Source: Eisenbergiella tayi (GTDB lineage Bacteria > Bacillota > Clostridia > Lachnospirales > Lachnospiraceae). From it: 64,000 nucleotides of DNA. A program made the position numbers and the translations under genes. The notes beneath the pieces are model-generated. The model saw only the letters and a list, made by a program, of their open reading frames with translations, was not told where the DNA came from and searched no databases. The stretch is taken from assembly GCF_001881565.1 (NCBI RefSeq), contig NZ_MPDJ01000002.1, forward strand, positions 62,001 through 126,000, written 5' to 3'. The first letter of the stretch is position 1. Every line of letters begins with the position of its first letter. Positions 45,138 to 54,628 of this stretch are shown piece after piece.

Positions 45138-45166
45138 ACTATAGCATGGGAAGGAAGCAGCGTCAA
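45138..45166 (-). promoter_or_regulatory. Promoter of the ABC-F leader
   Basis: TTGACG (45161-45166) and TATAGT (45138-45143) with a 17-bp spacer on the minus strand. The transcript would begin near 45131, just before a hairpin with arms GGCGGTA and TACCGCC (45108-45125). The leader is then about 375 nt long, unusually long for a simple gene. Confidence 0.75.
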
Positions 45167-45167
45167 C

Positions 45168-45432
45168 GGGATTTTTAGCTTTTTACAGACTGTCAAAGTC
45201 TCCCAAAGGAAATACTTCACACACTTTTTCCCACCTTCCTGAACCACGGCAGATTATCAAACGGTGCACAAACTGTAATTCCATACCCTGTTCTGGAATT
45301 TCATATTTCATATGTCTAAGTTCGATTCTCTACTTTTCACAGTATTTGCGGAAAGATCCGCAAGTGCAGGTCTACCACTTGAAGTACCTTTTCTTTCTTG
45401 ATATCCTCGCTATTTTATATTGTATAATAAAA
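45168..45432. other. Intergenic region with a small unassigned frame
   Basis: The minus strand holds a 42-codon frame (45183-45311, starting MKYEIPEQGMELQF) without a ribosome site, which could be a gene remnant or chance. A perfect short stem TTGCGGA/TCCGCAA is at 45346-45363 and resembles the stem in the ABC-F leader. I see nothing else. Confidence 0.35.
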
Positions 45433-45457
45433 GAGCTACACATAATCTGTGCAGCCC
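45433..45457 (-). terminator. Terminator after the SHOCT-domain gene
   Basis: A 10-bp stem (GAGCTACACA with TGTGCAGCCC, two G-U pairs) with a 5-nt loop is followed on the minus strand by TTTTATT, 15 bp after the stop. Confidence 0.75.
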
Positions 45458-45471
45458 TTATGAACATACAG

Positions 45472-46281
45472 CTATAATCCCAATAATTGCTTCTTTTTTA
45501 CTCGAAATTCTTCTTCTGTTATTATACCATCATCCAAAAGTTCTTTAAATTTTCTTAGTTCATCTGCATTAGAACTTTGTACCATAGTGTTATTTGGTTT
45601 TTGGCCCTCTTGAACCATATCACATGCAATTTTAAAATATGACATACAGTTTTGTGCTAATGTATACGCAACATTGTAAGCATTTGAATTTGTTGCCAAA
45701 CTGCTATTTATAAATGTTATATAACATACTTTTCTATATGTATCTTTTAATGTAAGCTTAATTGATAAATTTGTGCATACATCAATTTCTACTCGCTTAC
45801 TTCCAGCAGCGCCTGCAACTGCACCTGCTGCTCCAAATAATAAACCTCCTACAACAGCACCTCCCATAGAACCTTTTGAAACAGTAGCACCATTTTGTAA
45901 CAACTCATAATCCACTATATTTTCATATTGAAAAAGGTCCGCTGTATCCCCGTTTCCAACTATAAATTCTTTCGCATTATCATCAAATTGTACCAATATT
46001 CCCACTCTATTCGTTGGTGTAAAATTATCAATGCGGGCCATATTTTTTTCCCTATATGGAACAAGCATCATATCTTCGCTTGTTAATGGCTTCTTCCCAT
46101 CTATCATTCGTATCAGATTTTCCGAACTTATATTTTGAGCCGCTACTATTGCAGTTCCAGAAAATGTATTTATTCCCGCTTTTTCTGCGCAAGCTGTACA
46201 AATAGCATTACCATCATTTAAATTAATCTTTCCATTCAAAAAGCCCAAATTTCTTTTACAATAAATACAAGTTTTTCCCAC
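45472..46281 (-). CDS. Zinc-ribbon and SHOCT-domain protein of unknown function
   Basis: A 269-residue protein. The N-terminus has a C4 zinc ribbon (C5, C8, C28, C31; DUF4428-like). A glycine/alanine-rich hydrophobic stretch GGAVVGGLLFGAAGAVAGAAGS follows at about 137-160. The C-terminus LRKFKELLDDGIITEEEFRVKKKQLLGL is a SHOCT motif, common in proteins that oligomerise or associate with membranes. The start appears to be GTG at 46281 after GGGAGGATG. It is monocistronic. No function is known for this architecture. Confidence 0.8.
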   Translation of the reverse strand: MGKTCIYCKRNLGFLNGKINLNDGNAICTACAEKAGINTFSGTAIVAAQNISSENLIRMIDGKKPLTSEDMMLVPYREKNMARIDNFTPTNRVGILVQFDDNAKEFIVGNGDTADLFQYENIVDYELLQNGATVSKGSMGGAVVGGLLFGAAGAVAGAAGSKRVEIDVCTNLSIKLTLKDTYRKVCYITFINSSLATNSNAYNVAYTLAQNCMSYFKIACDMVQEGQKPNNTMVQSSNADELRKFKELLDDGIITEEEFRVKKKQLLGL

Positions 46282-46399
46282 GACAATTCATCCTCCCATT
46301 AATCTATAATTATATTTATTATAGCTTACTGGCAATCAACTTTCCACAATTATCTCAGTATATGATAAATTTAAATACCTCAAATAGTAAATATTATAG

Positions 46400-46576
46400 T
46401 TACTTCAATCTGTCTATATAATTTCTCGTCGTACAAACTCCTTTTACCTCCGATTTCAGAGACAAAGAAATAACCTCCGAACCATCATCCATTTTACTGC
46501 CGCAGCCCCCAACCAAGAAGATTAATAAAAATCCCAAACTATAACAACTCAATGCAATTAATCTCTTTTTAACCAT
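46400..46576 (-). CDS. Small lipoprotein, hypothetical
   Basis: A 58-residue product with a lipoprotein signal (MVKKRLIALSCYSLGFLLIFLV-like, lipobox VGGC) and a short tail of about 35 residues ending NYIDRLK. I chose the ATG at 46576; a longer frame begins at 46630. The mature part is very short, so it may be the stump of a longer lipoprotein gene or a genuine small surface peptide. No family recognised. Confidence 0.5.
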   Translation of the reverse strand: MVKKRLIALSCYSLGFLLIFLVGGCGSKMDDGSEVISLSLKSEVKGVCTTRNYIDRLK

Positions 46577-46750
46577 AATACTTTCAGCTCCTGTCTGCAT
46601 TTTTTTACTGATATTCATTATAGTAAGCAAATTTCATTTTTTGTTATTTGGGGCCTGAAAAGACCAATTATGTCCCCAAAATCAAATTGCTGCAGAAAAA
46701 ATAAATCAGCCATCATGCTGTCACTCTGTTACCATGTCACTTTATCCCCA

Positions 46751-46779
46751 TTGTCTCCTACGAATTTCCGTGCTATAAT
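46751..46779 (+). promoter_or_regulatory. Promoter of the VOC-family gene
   Basis: TTGTCT (46751-46756) and TATAAT (46774-46779) are separated by 17 bp, 55 bp before the ATG. Confidence 0.65.
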
Positions 46780-46833
46780 TAATAAATTTTTAAACTAGTA
46801 AACCAAACACCAAGCAGGAGGAATTCAATTATT

Positions 46834-47214
46834 ATGAAACGTATTATGCTGCAGACATACGTCAGCGATGCCACAGCGGCAATCGAGCTGTACAAAAGGG
46901 CTTTTGGTGCAGAAGTGCTGGAAATCCACCATACACCGGAGGGGAAGGTCTTTCACTCTGAATTGAGCATAGACGGCTATATTTTAGCTGTTGCAGACAG
47001 AGAAGACGAAGATGGGACAGGCGATGTTACAGGCAATATCATGCAGTTCTGCCTGCATTTTGAACCTGGCAAAGAAGATTTAGTAACAAAAGCATATGAA
47101 GCATTATCCGATAAAGGAAGTGTCCGCATTCCCTTAGGGGCAAGCGTTTTCAGTTCCTGCATGACGGATCTCACCGACTGTTACGGTGTTCGGTGGTGTA
47201 TCTTCACAGCATAG
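46834..47214 (+). CDS. VOC/glyoxalase superfamily protein, PhnB-like
   Basis: Small protein of 126 residues with the paired beta-alpha-beta-beta-beta fold of the VOC superfamily. The opening MLQTYVSDATAAIELYKRAFGAEVL and closing DCYGVRWCIFT are PhnB/3-demethylubiquinone-methyltransferase-like features. The metal ligands of true glyoxalases are not evident. It has its own promoter and terminator, and AGGAGG lies 12 bases before the ATG. The substrate is unknown. Confidence 0.85.
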   Translation: MKRIMLQTYVSDATAAIELYKRAFGAEVLEIHHTPEGKVFHSELSIDGYILAVADREDEDGTGDVTGNIMQFCLHFEPGKEDLVTKAYEALSDKGSVRIPLGASVFSSCMTDLTDCYGVRWCIFTA

Positions 47215-47242
47215 CCCGATCCGTTTTCCGGGCATAAAATTA

Positions 47243-47296
47243 CCGGCCGGTATCCCCTGTCACAATAACAGCAGATACCGGCCGGCGGCCTTTTCT
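47243..47296 (+). terminator. Terminator after the VOC-family gene
   Basis: A perfect 12-bp stem (CCGGCCGGTATC with GATACCGGCCGG, 19-nt loop) is followed by GCGGCCTTTTCTTTATT, about 30 bp after the stop. It also faces the end of the signalling operon on the other strand. Confidence 0.75.
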
Positions 47297-47341
47297 TTAT
47301 TCAATTATTTTCTTTCCTTATCAATACCGTCTGGCCACCTT

Positions 47342-50152
47342 TTACCGGGAATCCCCGTTATCCAGCAATTCCCGAAGCAGCCGGTAAAGATAGTTGACAT
47401 CCAGCGGCTTTGGGATAAACTCATTCATGCCCGCCGCCATTGCCTCGTCCACATCCTCTGTGAAGGTATTCGCAGTCATAGCCACAATGGGAATATCGGC
47501 CGCATCCGGGCGATCCAATGACCGGATGGCACGAGCCGCATCCAATCCATTCATCTCGGGCATCTGGATATCCATGAGGATCACCCGGAATTCGCCTGGC
47601 CTGCTTTCGGAGAACATCTTTACCGCCTGCCTGCCATTTACGCTGCGGCTTACCTTTGCCCCCTGAATCTCCAAAAGCTGTGCCGCGATATCGGCATTAA
47701 GATCGTTATCCTCCGCCATAAGAATAGGAATACCCTCCAGCAGCTTGTCTCCGGGCTGCACATTCTGTCCGCAGGCAAAGATTTCCGCCGAATTTTTCAG
47801 GGGAAGAGTTACGGTAAAGAAGAATTCACTTCCTTCTCTAGGCTGGCTGCTGACCTTCAGTTCTCCCCCCATTTTCCGGACAATACTTCTGCTGATAGCA
47901 AGTCCCAGCCCCGTGCCCTGGCTTTTTGAGTAACTGGTACCCACCTGCTCAAAGCTCTCGAAAATACGCTTCTGGTCCTCCGGGGTGATGCCTGTCCCGG
48001 TATCAATCACCCGGAAGGTAAAGGACGCCTCTTCCTCTGTTCCGCCCTCCTCCGTTACCCGCAGGTAAACGTTCCCCCCTGCCGGGGTAAATTTGAAGGC
48101 GTTGGAAAGCAGGTTGATAAGCACCTGCCGCAAACGAATGCCGTCACCGACAAGACCGCTGTGGACCAGATTCTTTTCCAGTGTGAAAATCAGGCCCTTT
48201 CTCTGCGCCTCAGACTCCATCATCATCCGGATCCCATCCAGGATACTTTCCAGTGAAAAGGGTTCTTTTGCGAGAGAAAGCTTTCCGCTGTCGATACGGC
48301 TCATATCCAGTATGTCGTTAATCAGATCCAGCATGTAATGGGATGCCGTGCGGAGCTTTGAGAGATTTTCCTGCACCTCCGGCGGCACTCCCTCCATCAT
48401 GCCGGTAAGGTCTGTGAGTCCTATTACGGCATTCATGGGCGTACGCAGCTCATGGCTCATACGGGAAAGGAATTCTCCCTTGGCACGGCTCTCCGCCTCA
48501 GCCTTCTCCAGATTGCTCTTCATGAGGGCCGCCCGCATCCGCGCCCGATAGATCCCAAACAAAAACACCGACAGTACCGACAGGAACAGTGTCAGCACAA
48601 CGACAAAGGCCACGGGATAGGCGTAGATGAGTTCCATCAGTGAGAGCTCGTTCGTCCCGATAGAAATCAGGTTCCGATCCAGAATCGTGGAACGCTCTTT
48701 TGAGGAAAGGCTGTTTATGGCCTTGTTGAGAATGGTCAGCAGGTCAGGATCCGAAGGCCTTTCCAGCGCAAAGGAGAGGTCGCTGCGATCATTGACCAGG
48801 GTAACGGGCACCAGATTAGAGAAATGATAGCGCTGAATATCCAGCTCAAAGCGGCTGGCCAGACCATAAATAAAGTCTGCCTCGCCTTTGTTTACCGCCC
48901 GGAGCGCTTCCGTGACAGTAGGATATTTCCTCACTTCAGCCGCTTCAATCCCGACAGGCAGATCCTGTCCATTGACGACGGCGCAGACCAGTCCTTCGTC
49001 CGGATAGGAGGATGTCTTATTACGGACTACGATATTATTCATATTCACATAGGGCGAGGTGAGCGTAAGTCCCTGGCGGACAGATTCTTCCTCAGTTCCC
49101 ATATAAAAGCAGAGCAGATCCGCCTTCCCCTGCCGGACCATATTCAGCGCGTCGCCGTAGGTATCGGTGTAAACATACGTAAAGGTAAGCCCTGTAAACT
49201 CTGCGATTTTCTCAAGGGTATCAGGCACGATCCCTTTATGCAGGTTGTCTGTTGCATTGAGACAGAACAGGGGATGATAGTTTTCAGGTACCGCCACGGT
49301 GACCGCAGCCCGGTTCCGGACATAATCCTTCTCTGTCTCACTGAGCTGAATATCTATTGCTCCCTCATTACTGAAATTCGCTTCATACTGCTTTGCACCG
49401 AAGTTCGGATTGGAATCCGCAATCTTCTCCATAGCCATATTCAATCCATCCAGAATCTCCTGGTTACCCACATGGGTCACTATATAATAGGGCTGCGAAT
49501 CAAAGGATGCGATGATACGGAAATTCATGGGATCCTCAAACCCGTTTCCAAGGAGCAGGTCTACCTCTCCGTTTTCCAGGTAGGGGTAGAGCTTCCCGTC
49601 TTCCGTGAGCTGCTCATAACTGTAGGTACGGATCTCACAGTCCAAATCGTGCATGGACAGGTATTCCTTAAGCCTGCGGATGTTCTCCTGTGCCCGCTCA
49701 TAAACGCCGATGGTTTTGCCGTTCAGGCTCCGCAGATCATAGCTGTTGATACTGCTGTCATCTTTTCGGGCCATGAGCACTGATTTACTGTACCCGATGT
49801 TATAATCCGGATAGGCAAAAAGCTCCTCAAAGCCCGGGGAATAGTAGTTTCCCCCCATCAGGTCATACTTGCCCTCCAGAAACTCCTTAACCATAGAGTC
49901 ACCATCTGTGTCTATATACTCATATTCCCAGCCGGTATATTTGGCAATCTCATTCAGGTAGTCCACCACCAGCCCCTGACGGCGGCCGTCCGATGTTGTT
50001 TCTGTCATTCCAGTCACCTGAGGGAAAGGGACTCGCAGCACCCGCGGCTCCTGTTCGGCCGCCTGTACATTCTGAACTGATGCGGCAGCCCAGACCCCCA
50101 GTAGGAATATAAGATTTACCCGCCTAATCCAGTTTGCAATCCATCTTTTCAA
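47342..50152 (-). CDS. Hybrid sensor kinase with two solute-binding sensor domains
   Basis: A 936-residue BvgS/EvgS-like kinase. A signal-like helix (12-31) is followed by two tandem SBP_bac_3 (venus-flytrap) domains at about 38-265 and 283-495, a membrane helix at about 508-534, HisKA with phospho-His567 in MSHELRTPMNAV, HATPase (GTGLGLAIS) and a C-terminal receiver (ILMDIQMPEMNG). It should sense small ligands such as amino acids outside the cell. The start is TTG at 50152 behind GGGAG; no in-frame ATG exists near the signal sequence. It is the last gene of the c-di-GMP operon, 53 bp after the previous kinase. Confidence 0.93.
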   Translation of the reverse strand: MKRWIANWIRRVNLIFLLGVWAAASVQNVQAAEQEPRVLRVPFPQVTGMTETTSDGRRQGLVVDYLNEIAKYTGWEYEYIDTDGDSMVKEFLEGKYDLMGGNYYSPGFEELFAYPDYNIGYSKSVLMARKDDSSINSYDLRSLNGKTIGVYERAQENIRRLKEYLSMHDLDCEIRTYSYEQLTEDGKLYPYLENGEVDLLLGNGFEDPMNFRIIASFDSQPYYIVTHVGNQEILDGLNMAMEKIADSNPNFGAKQYEANFSNEGAIDIQLSETEKDYVRNRAAVTVAVPENYHPLFCLNATDNLHKGIVPDTLEKIAEFTGLTFTYVYTDTYGDALNMVRQGKADLLCFYMGTEEESVRQGLTLTSPYVNMNNIVVRNKTSSYPDEGLVCAVVNGQDLPVGIEAAEVRKYPTVTEALRAVNKGEADFIYGLASRFELDIQRYHFSNLVPVTLVNDRSDLSFALERPSDPDLLTILNKAINSLSSKERSTILDRNLISIGTNELSLMELIYAYPVAFVVVLTLFLSVLSVFLFGIYRARMRAALMKSNLEKAEAESRAKGEFLSRMSHELRTPMNAVIGLTDLTGMMEGVPPEVQENLSKLRTASHYMLDLINDILDMSRIDSGKLSLAKEPFSLESILDGIRMMMESEAQRKGLIFTLEKNLVHSGLVGDGIRLRQVLINLLSNAFKFTPAGGNVYLRVTEEGGTEEEASFTFRVIDTGTGITPEDQKRIFESFEQVGTSYSKSQGTGLGLAISRSIVRKMGGELKVSSQPREGSEFFFTVTLPLKNSAEIFACGQNVQPGDKLLEGIPILMAEDNDLNADIAAQLLEIQGAKVSRSVNGRQAVKMFSESRPGEFRVILMDIQMPEMNGLDAARAIRSLDRPDAADIPIVAMTANTFTEDVDEAMAAGMNEFIPKPLDVNYLYRLLRELLDNGDSR

Positions 50153-50205
50153 TATGTATCTACACTCCCTTTATGTATTTCTGCTGTCTCTCCTTTTCTA
50201 TTATC

Positions 50206-52827
50206 CTATTTTTGGATACAATCCGCAAGAGTTTTACAAAGTTGTATGATATCCAGCGGTTTGCTGACATGGGTGTTCATCCCGGCCGCCAGAGCGGCGG
50301 AGATATCGTCATTAAAGGCATTGGCTGTTGTAGCAATGATGGGAATTGTACGGGCCAGCGGATGTTCTGAAGCACGTATCTGTCTTGTGGCTTCATGCCC
50401 GTCCATAACAGGCATCTGTACGTCCATCAGGATAGCATCATATTCACCGGGCTTCGAGGCAAGGAATACATCCAGCGCCTGCTGACCATCCTCCACGCAG
50501 TCTACCGCAGCGCCCTCCATGCGCAGAAGCGTTGCCGCGATTTCCTGATTGAGGGCATTGTCCTCCGCCACCAGCAGATGAAAACCTTCCAGCAGCTTTC
50601 CGGCCGGCTTTTTTTCTTCCCCTGCAAACGTCTGTCCTTTGTGCTCCAGCGCAGACTTAATGGCCGCATAGACAGAGGAACGGTAAAGGGGTTTGGGAAG
50701 GAATCCATTCACACCTGCCGCCCGCGCCTCTTCCTCCACCTCTGAGATATCATAAGCGGATATCATTACAATGGGAACCGCATTCCCAACCTCCTTCCGT
50801 ATACGCCGGGTTACCTCAACCCCATCCATATCCGGCATTTTCCAGTCAATGAGGCACAGGTCGATATCCCGTCCTTCCCTGTGCATCTCTTTCACCCGTT
50901 CCACAGCCTCGCTTCCGGACAGACGCCATTGCGCAGTAATTTTTATTTTTTCTAAAAGTATGGCGGTCTGTTCGCAGACCTGCCGTTCGTCATCCACAAT
51001 CAGTGCCTGCAGCCCAAGCTGTGCAAAATCAGGCTCCGGACGGCATCTCTCTTCTCCTTTTTGGAACGGTAAATCCACAATACAGGAGGTTCCGCCGCCG
51101 GGTTCACTCTCTATCTGAATCTGGCCGCCCATCAGCGTGATCAAATTTCTGGTGATAGACATGCCCAGTCCGGTACCGCCAAAACGTTTGGCAATAGAAG
51201 CATCGGCCTGTTCAAAGGGCTGGAAAATTCTGCCCACAGCCTCTTTTGTCATACCAATTCCCGTATCAGAAATGATAAAACGGATGATATCAGTTGTATT
51301 TCCGTTTCTGTGCCGTGAAACATCCAGACGGATCCTGCCTCCGGACGGTGTGAACTTCACCGCGTTGGAGCTGAGATTCAAGAGGATCTGGTTAAGCCGA
51401 AGCGAATCTCCGATAAAGACGGTATCCTCACCGAAACCATCCATCGTTTCCCGGAATGCAATTCCCTTTTCCTTTGCCTGGGCATAAACGGTGGATACAA
51501 AACCGTTGACCAGCTCAAAAATATCAAAGGGTTCGTTTTGCAGTACCATTTTGTTGCTCTCAATCTTTGACATATCCAGCACATCATTGATCAGCATCAG
51601 CAGATGCTTGGAAGAAAAGGTGATTTTAGAAAGGCAGTCCTCTGCCCTGGCAGGCTCATCAAGCGAAGCCGCCGCAATTGCCGTCATACCGATGATGGCA
51701 TTTAAGGGCGTGCGGATTTCATGGCTCATCCGGGACAGGAAATCGCTCTTTGCCATGTTGGCGCGTTCTGCCGTCAGCATGGCTTCCTGCAGCGCCTGAC
51801 GGGAACGGACCTCTTCGGTACGGTCGGAAAACACAGTGATGAGCTGCGGTGTATTCAAATCTTCCACCCTGTAGACTCGGATCTGCATCCAGCGTTTTTC
51901 CTTGTTGGGCCTGGTATATTCCACCAGCCTTTCAAATGGCGAAACGAACCCGGGCGCACGAATTCCCTCCCGAAACGCCCGGGCATCCTCCTCTTTCAAA
52001 CCTTCGTACAAATCCTCCGCATCCATAACCGTAATTCCCAGGATTCGTTCCAGATTAAGTCCGCAGTAATTAATGACTCCGGTGTCCGCCTCCCGGATGA
52101 TGAACGCATCGTCGATGCTCAATGACAGCTTATCAAAAAGCCTGTTCCGGTAAACCAGTTCCTCTCTCTGCCGGTGCAGGACATATTGGGAGATCAGCAG
52201 TACGACAATCATCAACACCATAAGTATGCCGGAGCCAATCAGGTTGGTTACGCGCAGCCTTTCTGCGGTAATGCCATATCCCACCTTTTTTGCCTGTGCA
52301 ACCGCAATGATCTCCCCTGTCTGTTGGAGCGCCCGGTCATAAAGGGGCTCCAGATGCTCCTGGGCATAAGCCTCGATTTCCTTTTCCGTAAGATTCTGCT
52401 GCTCACAGAAAACAAGATAATCTTTCTGTTCTGATTGTAATAATGCCAGAGTGTTCCTGAGGTTTTGCACATCCTCCGCATTTCCCAGATACAAATCATT
52501 GATCCGTGTGACCGGTTCATCCAGGGAGAGCACCAGCTCGTCCAGCTTACTGCCTGCGAATTCCACATCTTCGCTGTTATGGTGGCGCTTCAGCCGATCG
52601 GTGCGCAGCTGCATCTCCGATACGTAGAGTTTTACGTCACCGGCGGAAATTACCACCTCGAAAGGATGGTTTGAAATAATTTCTGTCTGTGCCGCAAGCC
52701 TGGCGGAGTTGCCGATGGTCATGAACAGATAGCATAGCATCAGCAGAATGAGAATTCCTGTGCTGACAACGCTTATCATCTGGCTCCGTTCCACAGAACG
52801 TTCTCTATTTTTTATCCTTTTTCTCAT
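50206..52827 (-). CDS. Hybrid sensor histidine kinase with two receiver domains
   Basis: An 873-residue kinase. Two membrane helices (about 17-38 and 195-216) flank a helical extracellular sensor; then come a PAS domain, HisKA (MSHEIRTPLNAI), HATPase (GTGLGMSITRNL), and two receivers (LCLIDWKMPDMDG and ILMDVQMPVMDG). Its ATG overlaps the stop of the upstream EAL gene in an ATGA, so expression is coupled. Two receivers allow a phosphorelay with the kinase encoded next or the REC-GGDEF-EAL protein encoded before it. Confidence 0.93.
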   Translation of the reverse strand: MRKRIKNRERSVERSQMISVVSTGILILLMLCYLFMTIGNSARLAAQTEIISNHPFEVVISAGDVKLYVSEMQLRTDRLKRHHNSEDVEFAGSKLDELVLSLDEPVTRINDLYLGNAEDVQNLRNTLALLQSEQKDYLVFCEQQNLTEKEIEAYAQEHLEPLYDRALQQTGEIIAVAQAKKVGYGITAERLRVTNLIGSGILMVLMIVVLLISQYVLHRQREELVYRNRLFDKLSLSIDDAFIIREADTGVINYCGLNLERILGITVMDAEDLYEGLKEEDARAFREGIRAPGFVSPFERLVEYTRPNKEKRWMQIRVYRVEDLNTPQLITVFSDRTEEVRSRQALQEAMLTAERANMAKSDFLSRMSHEIRTPLNAIIGMTAIAAASLDEPARAEDCLSKITFSSKHLLMLINDVLDMSKIESNKMVLQNEPFDIFELVNGFVSTVYAQAKEKGIAFRETMDGFGEDTVFIGDSLRLNQILLNLSSNAVKFTPSGGRIRLDVSRHRNGNTTDIIRFIISDTGIGMTKEAVGRIFQPFEQADASIAKRFGGTGLGMSITRNLITLMGGQIQIESEPGGGTSCIVDLPFQKGEERCRPEPDFAQLGLQALIVDDERQVCEQTAILLEKIKITAQWRLSGSEAVERVKEMHREGRDIDLCLIDWKMPDMDGVEVTRRIRKEVGNAVPIVMISAYDISEVEEEARAAGVNGFLPKPLYRSSVYAAIKSALEHKGQTFAGEEKKPAGKLLEGFHLLVAEDNALNQEIAATLLRMEGAAVDCVEDGQQALDVFLASKPGEYDAILMDVQMPVMDGHEATRQIRASEHPLARTIPIIATTANAFNDDISAALAAGMNTHVSKPLDIIQLCKTLADCIQK

Positions 52828-54512
52828 GAATCCTGATTCCCCGCTTTTCCAACCGCATCGTTTTCTTCCATAAGCTTTTCAAACTCTTTTACCTGAATTG
52901 GTCTTGAAAAATAATACCCCTGCACGCATTCACAGCCGATCCTGCGCAGGCGTTCCAGCTGTTCCTCTGTTTCAACGCCCTCCGCCACCACACTCAGCGA
53001 CATCAGGTGCGCAAGGTTGATGATGAACCGCATGATTTCCTGGTTGACCGGTGTCACCGGCTCGCTCTGGATGAATTTCATGTCCAGCTTCAGAACATCC
53101 ACAGGCATTTCATGGAGCATATGTAAGGACGAATACCCGTTTCCGAAATCATCCATTTCCACCACGAAGCCCAGTTCCCGTAGATGACTGACGGTCTCGA
53201 TAATCTGTCTTGGATTTTCCGTATAGGCGCTTTCGGTGATTTCCAAATGGAGGCTGGCAGGCGGAAGCTCATATTTCTGCAGAAGTCCCATTAAAACAGC
53301 GGTCAGATCCGCGTTATAAATATCCGCCCGGGATACGTTTACGGAAACCGGCAGCGGCGGCAGTCCCCTATTCTTCCAGCTCTGCATAACGGCACAGACC
53401 TTATCCCAGACATATTGATCCAGCCGGGTGATAAAACCGTTGCGCTCAAACAGCGGAATAAACACTGCGGGAGACTGCAGCCCCCATTCCGGATGGTTCC
53501 AGCGGACCAGCGCTTCGGCGCCGGACATCCGGTTATCCTTAAGACGGTACTTCGGCTGAAGGTAGATTTCAAACTGGCCCTGTGCCAGAGCGGACTCCAT
53601 GCTGTCAACGATTTCCTGCTCCTGCAGGAGCTTGCTGCGGAGCTCATCGTCATAGTAGGCAAAAAATTTCTTATATATTCCCTTGATGCTCCGAACTGCC
53701 AGCAGCGCCCGGTCACACATCCGCTCTACGGAAACATTCCTGTCCTCCACACGGTAGATTCCCCACTTCATCACAATATTCTGTGACTGGGACAACAGGT
53801 TAATCCGGCTGCAGGAATCCTGAAACATGGTTTCTGTGTAATCCCAGTTATGTTCAATGATACATGCAAACTGATCCGCATGGAAATGGCTGCAGATACC
53901 CCTTCCCTCTGTCAGAGCGGTATACTCCTGCGCAACCATCCGCAGGAGCCGATCCCCCGCAGGAATACCGAAAATATCATTGACCAGCTTAAAATTAACG
54001 ATATCGGAACAGATGATATCATACTCCTTATCCGGATTCTGGTGCAGAAGCTCCCCTGCCTGCTGACAGAAAAATTCCTTGCTGTAAAGGCCGGTCAGCC
54101 GATCATACCGGAACTCATTGACGAGAGCGGCGGACTCCCGCAGGTGAATGATATTGGCAGCACGGTGCAGGATGATCTGGGGTTTGTAAGGCTTGACCAC
54201 AAAATCGGCAGCACCGCAGGAAAGGGCTGTCACCTCTTCCGACTCTCCGTCATTTTGTGTGGTGACAATCACCGGGATGGAGGAAAAATCAGGGTCATTC
54301 TTGACCACGGCCAGGAACTCATAGCCATCCATAACGGGCATGACAATATCCAGCAGGATAAGGGAAAAATTTCCCTCCTCCTGCCGTAAAATGGCAAGAG
54401 CCTCCCGGCCGTTTTCCGCCTCTGCAACGTCATATTCGGTTTTTAATATTTCACATAAAAGACCTCTGTTAAGGGCGTTGTCTTCCACCACCAGGATTTT
54501 TCTTTTTGCCAT
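52824..54512 (-). CDS. REC-GGDEF-EAL c-di-GMP phosphodiesterase
   Basis: A 562-residue response regulator. The receiver has acceptor D55 (LILLDIVMP). The GGDEF domain (about 135-290) reads HADQF at 211-215 instead of GGDEF and should be inactive as a cyclase. The EAL domain keeps the catalytic signatures EALVRW (333), NVSR (392), EITES (424), DDFGNGYSSL (454) and KLDMKF, so it should hydrolyse c-di-GMP. I chose the ATG at 54512, which gives a start right at the receiver; the frame is open to 54584. The degenerate GGDEF could bind GTP as an allosteric signal. Confidence 0.93.
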   Translation of the reverse strand: MAKRKILVVEDNALNRGLLCEILKTEYDVAEAENGREALAILRQEEGNFSLILLDIVMPVMDGYEFLAVVKNDPDFSSIPVIVTTQNDGESEEVTALSCGAADFVVKPYKPQIILHRAANIIHLRESAALVNEFRYDRLTGLYSKEFFCQQAGELLHQNPDKEYDIICSDIVNFKLVNDIFGIPAGDRLLRMVAQEYTALTEGRGICSHFHADQFACIIEHNWDYTETMFQDSCSRINLLSQSQNIVMKWGIYRVEDRNVSVERMCDRALLAVRSIKGIYKKFFAYYDDELRSKLLQEQEIVDSMESALAQGQFEIYLQPKYRLKDNRMSGAEALVRWNHPEWGLQSPAVFIPLFERNGFITRLDQYVWDKVCAVMQSWKNRGLPPLPVSVNVSRADIYNADLTAVLMGLLQKYELPPASLHLEITESAYTENPRQIIETVSHLRELGFVVEMDDFGNGYSSLHMLHEMPVDVLKLDMKFIQSEPVTPVNQEIMRFIINLAHLMSLSVVAEGVETEEQLERLRRIGCECVQGYYFSRPIQVKEFEKLMEENDAVGKAGNQDS

Positions 54513-54628
54513 CACCGCCACTGCATCCACCTCTTTATCCCGACCGGCACCTTGATGCGGCTGCCTTACCCCAGGTAACCGCAATTCACAGCATGCTCAG
54601 TACCGTAATATGTATTTTTCCGATATTT

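Noticed and set aside
48824..49783. Plus-strand open frame of 319 codons opposite the flytrap kinase
   Set aside because: Antisense to two clear SBP_bac_3 domains; no domain or start signal of its own.
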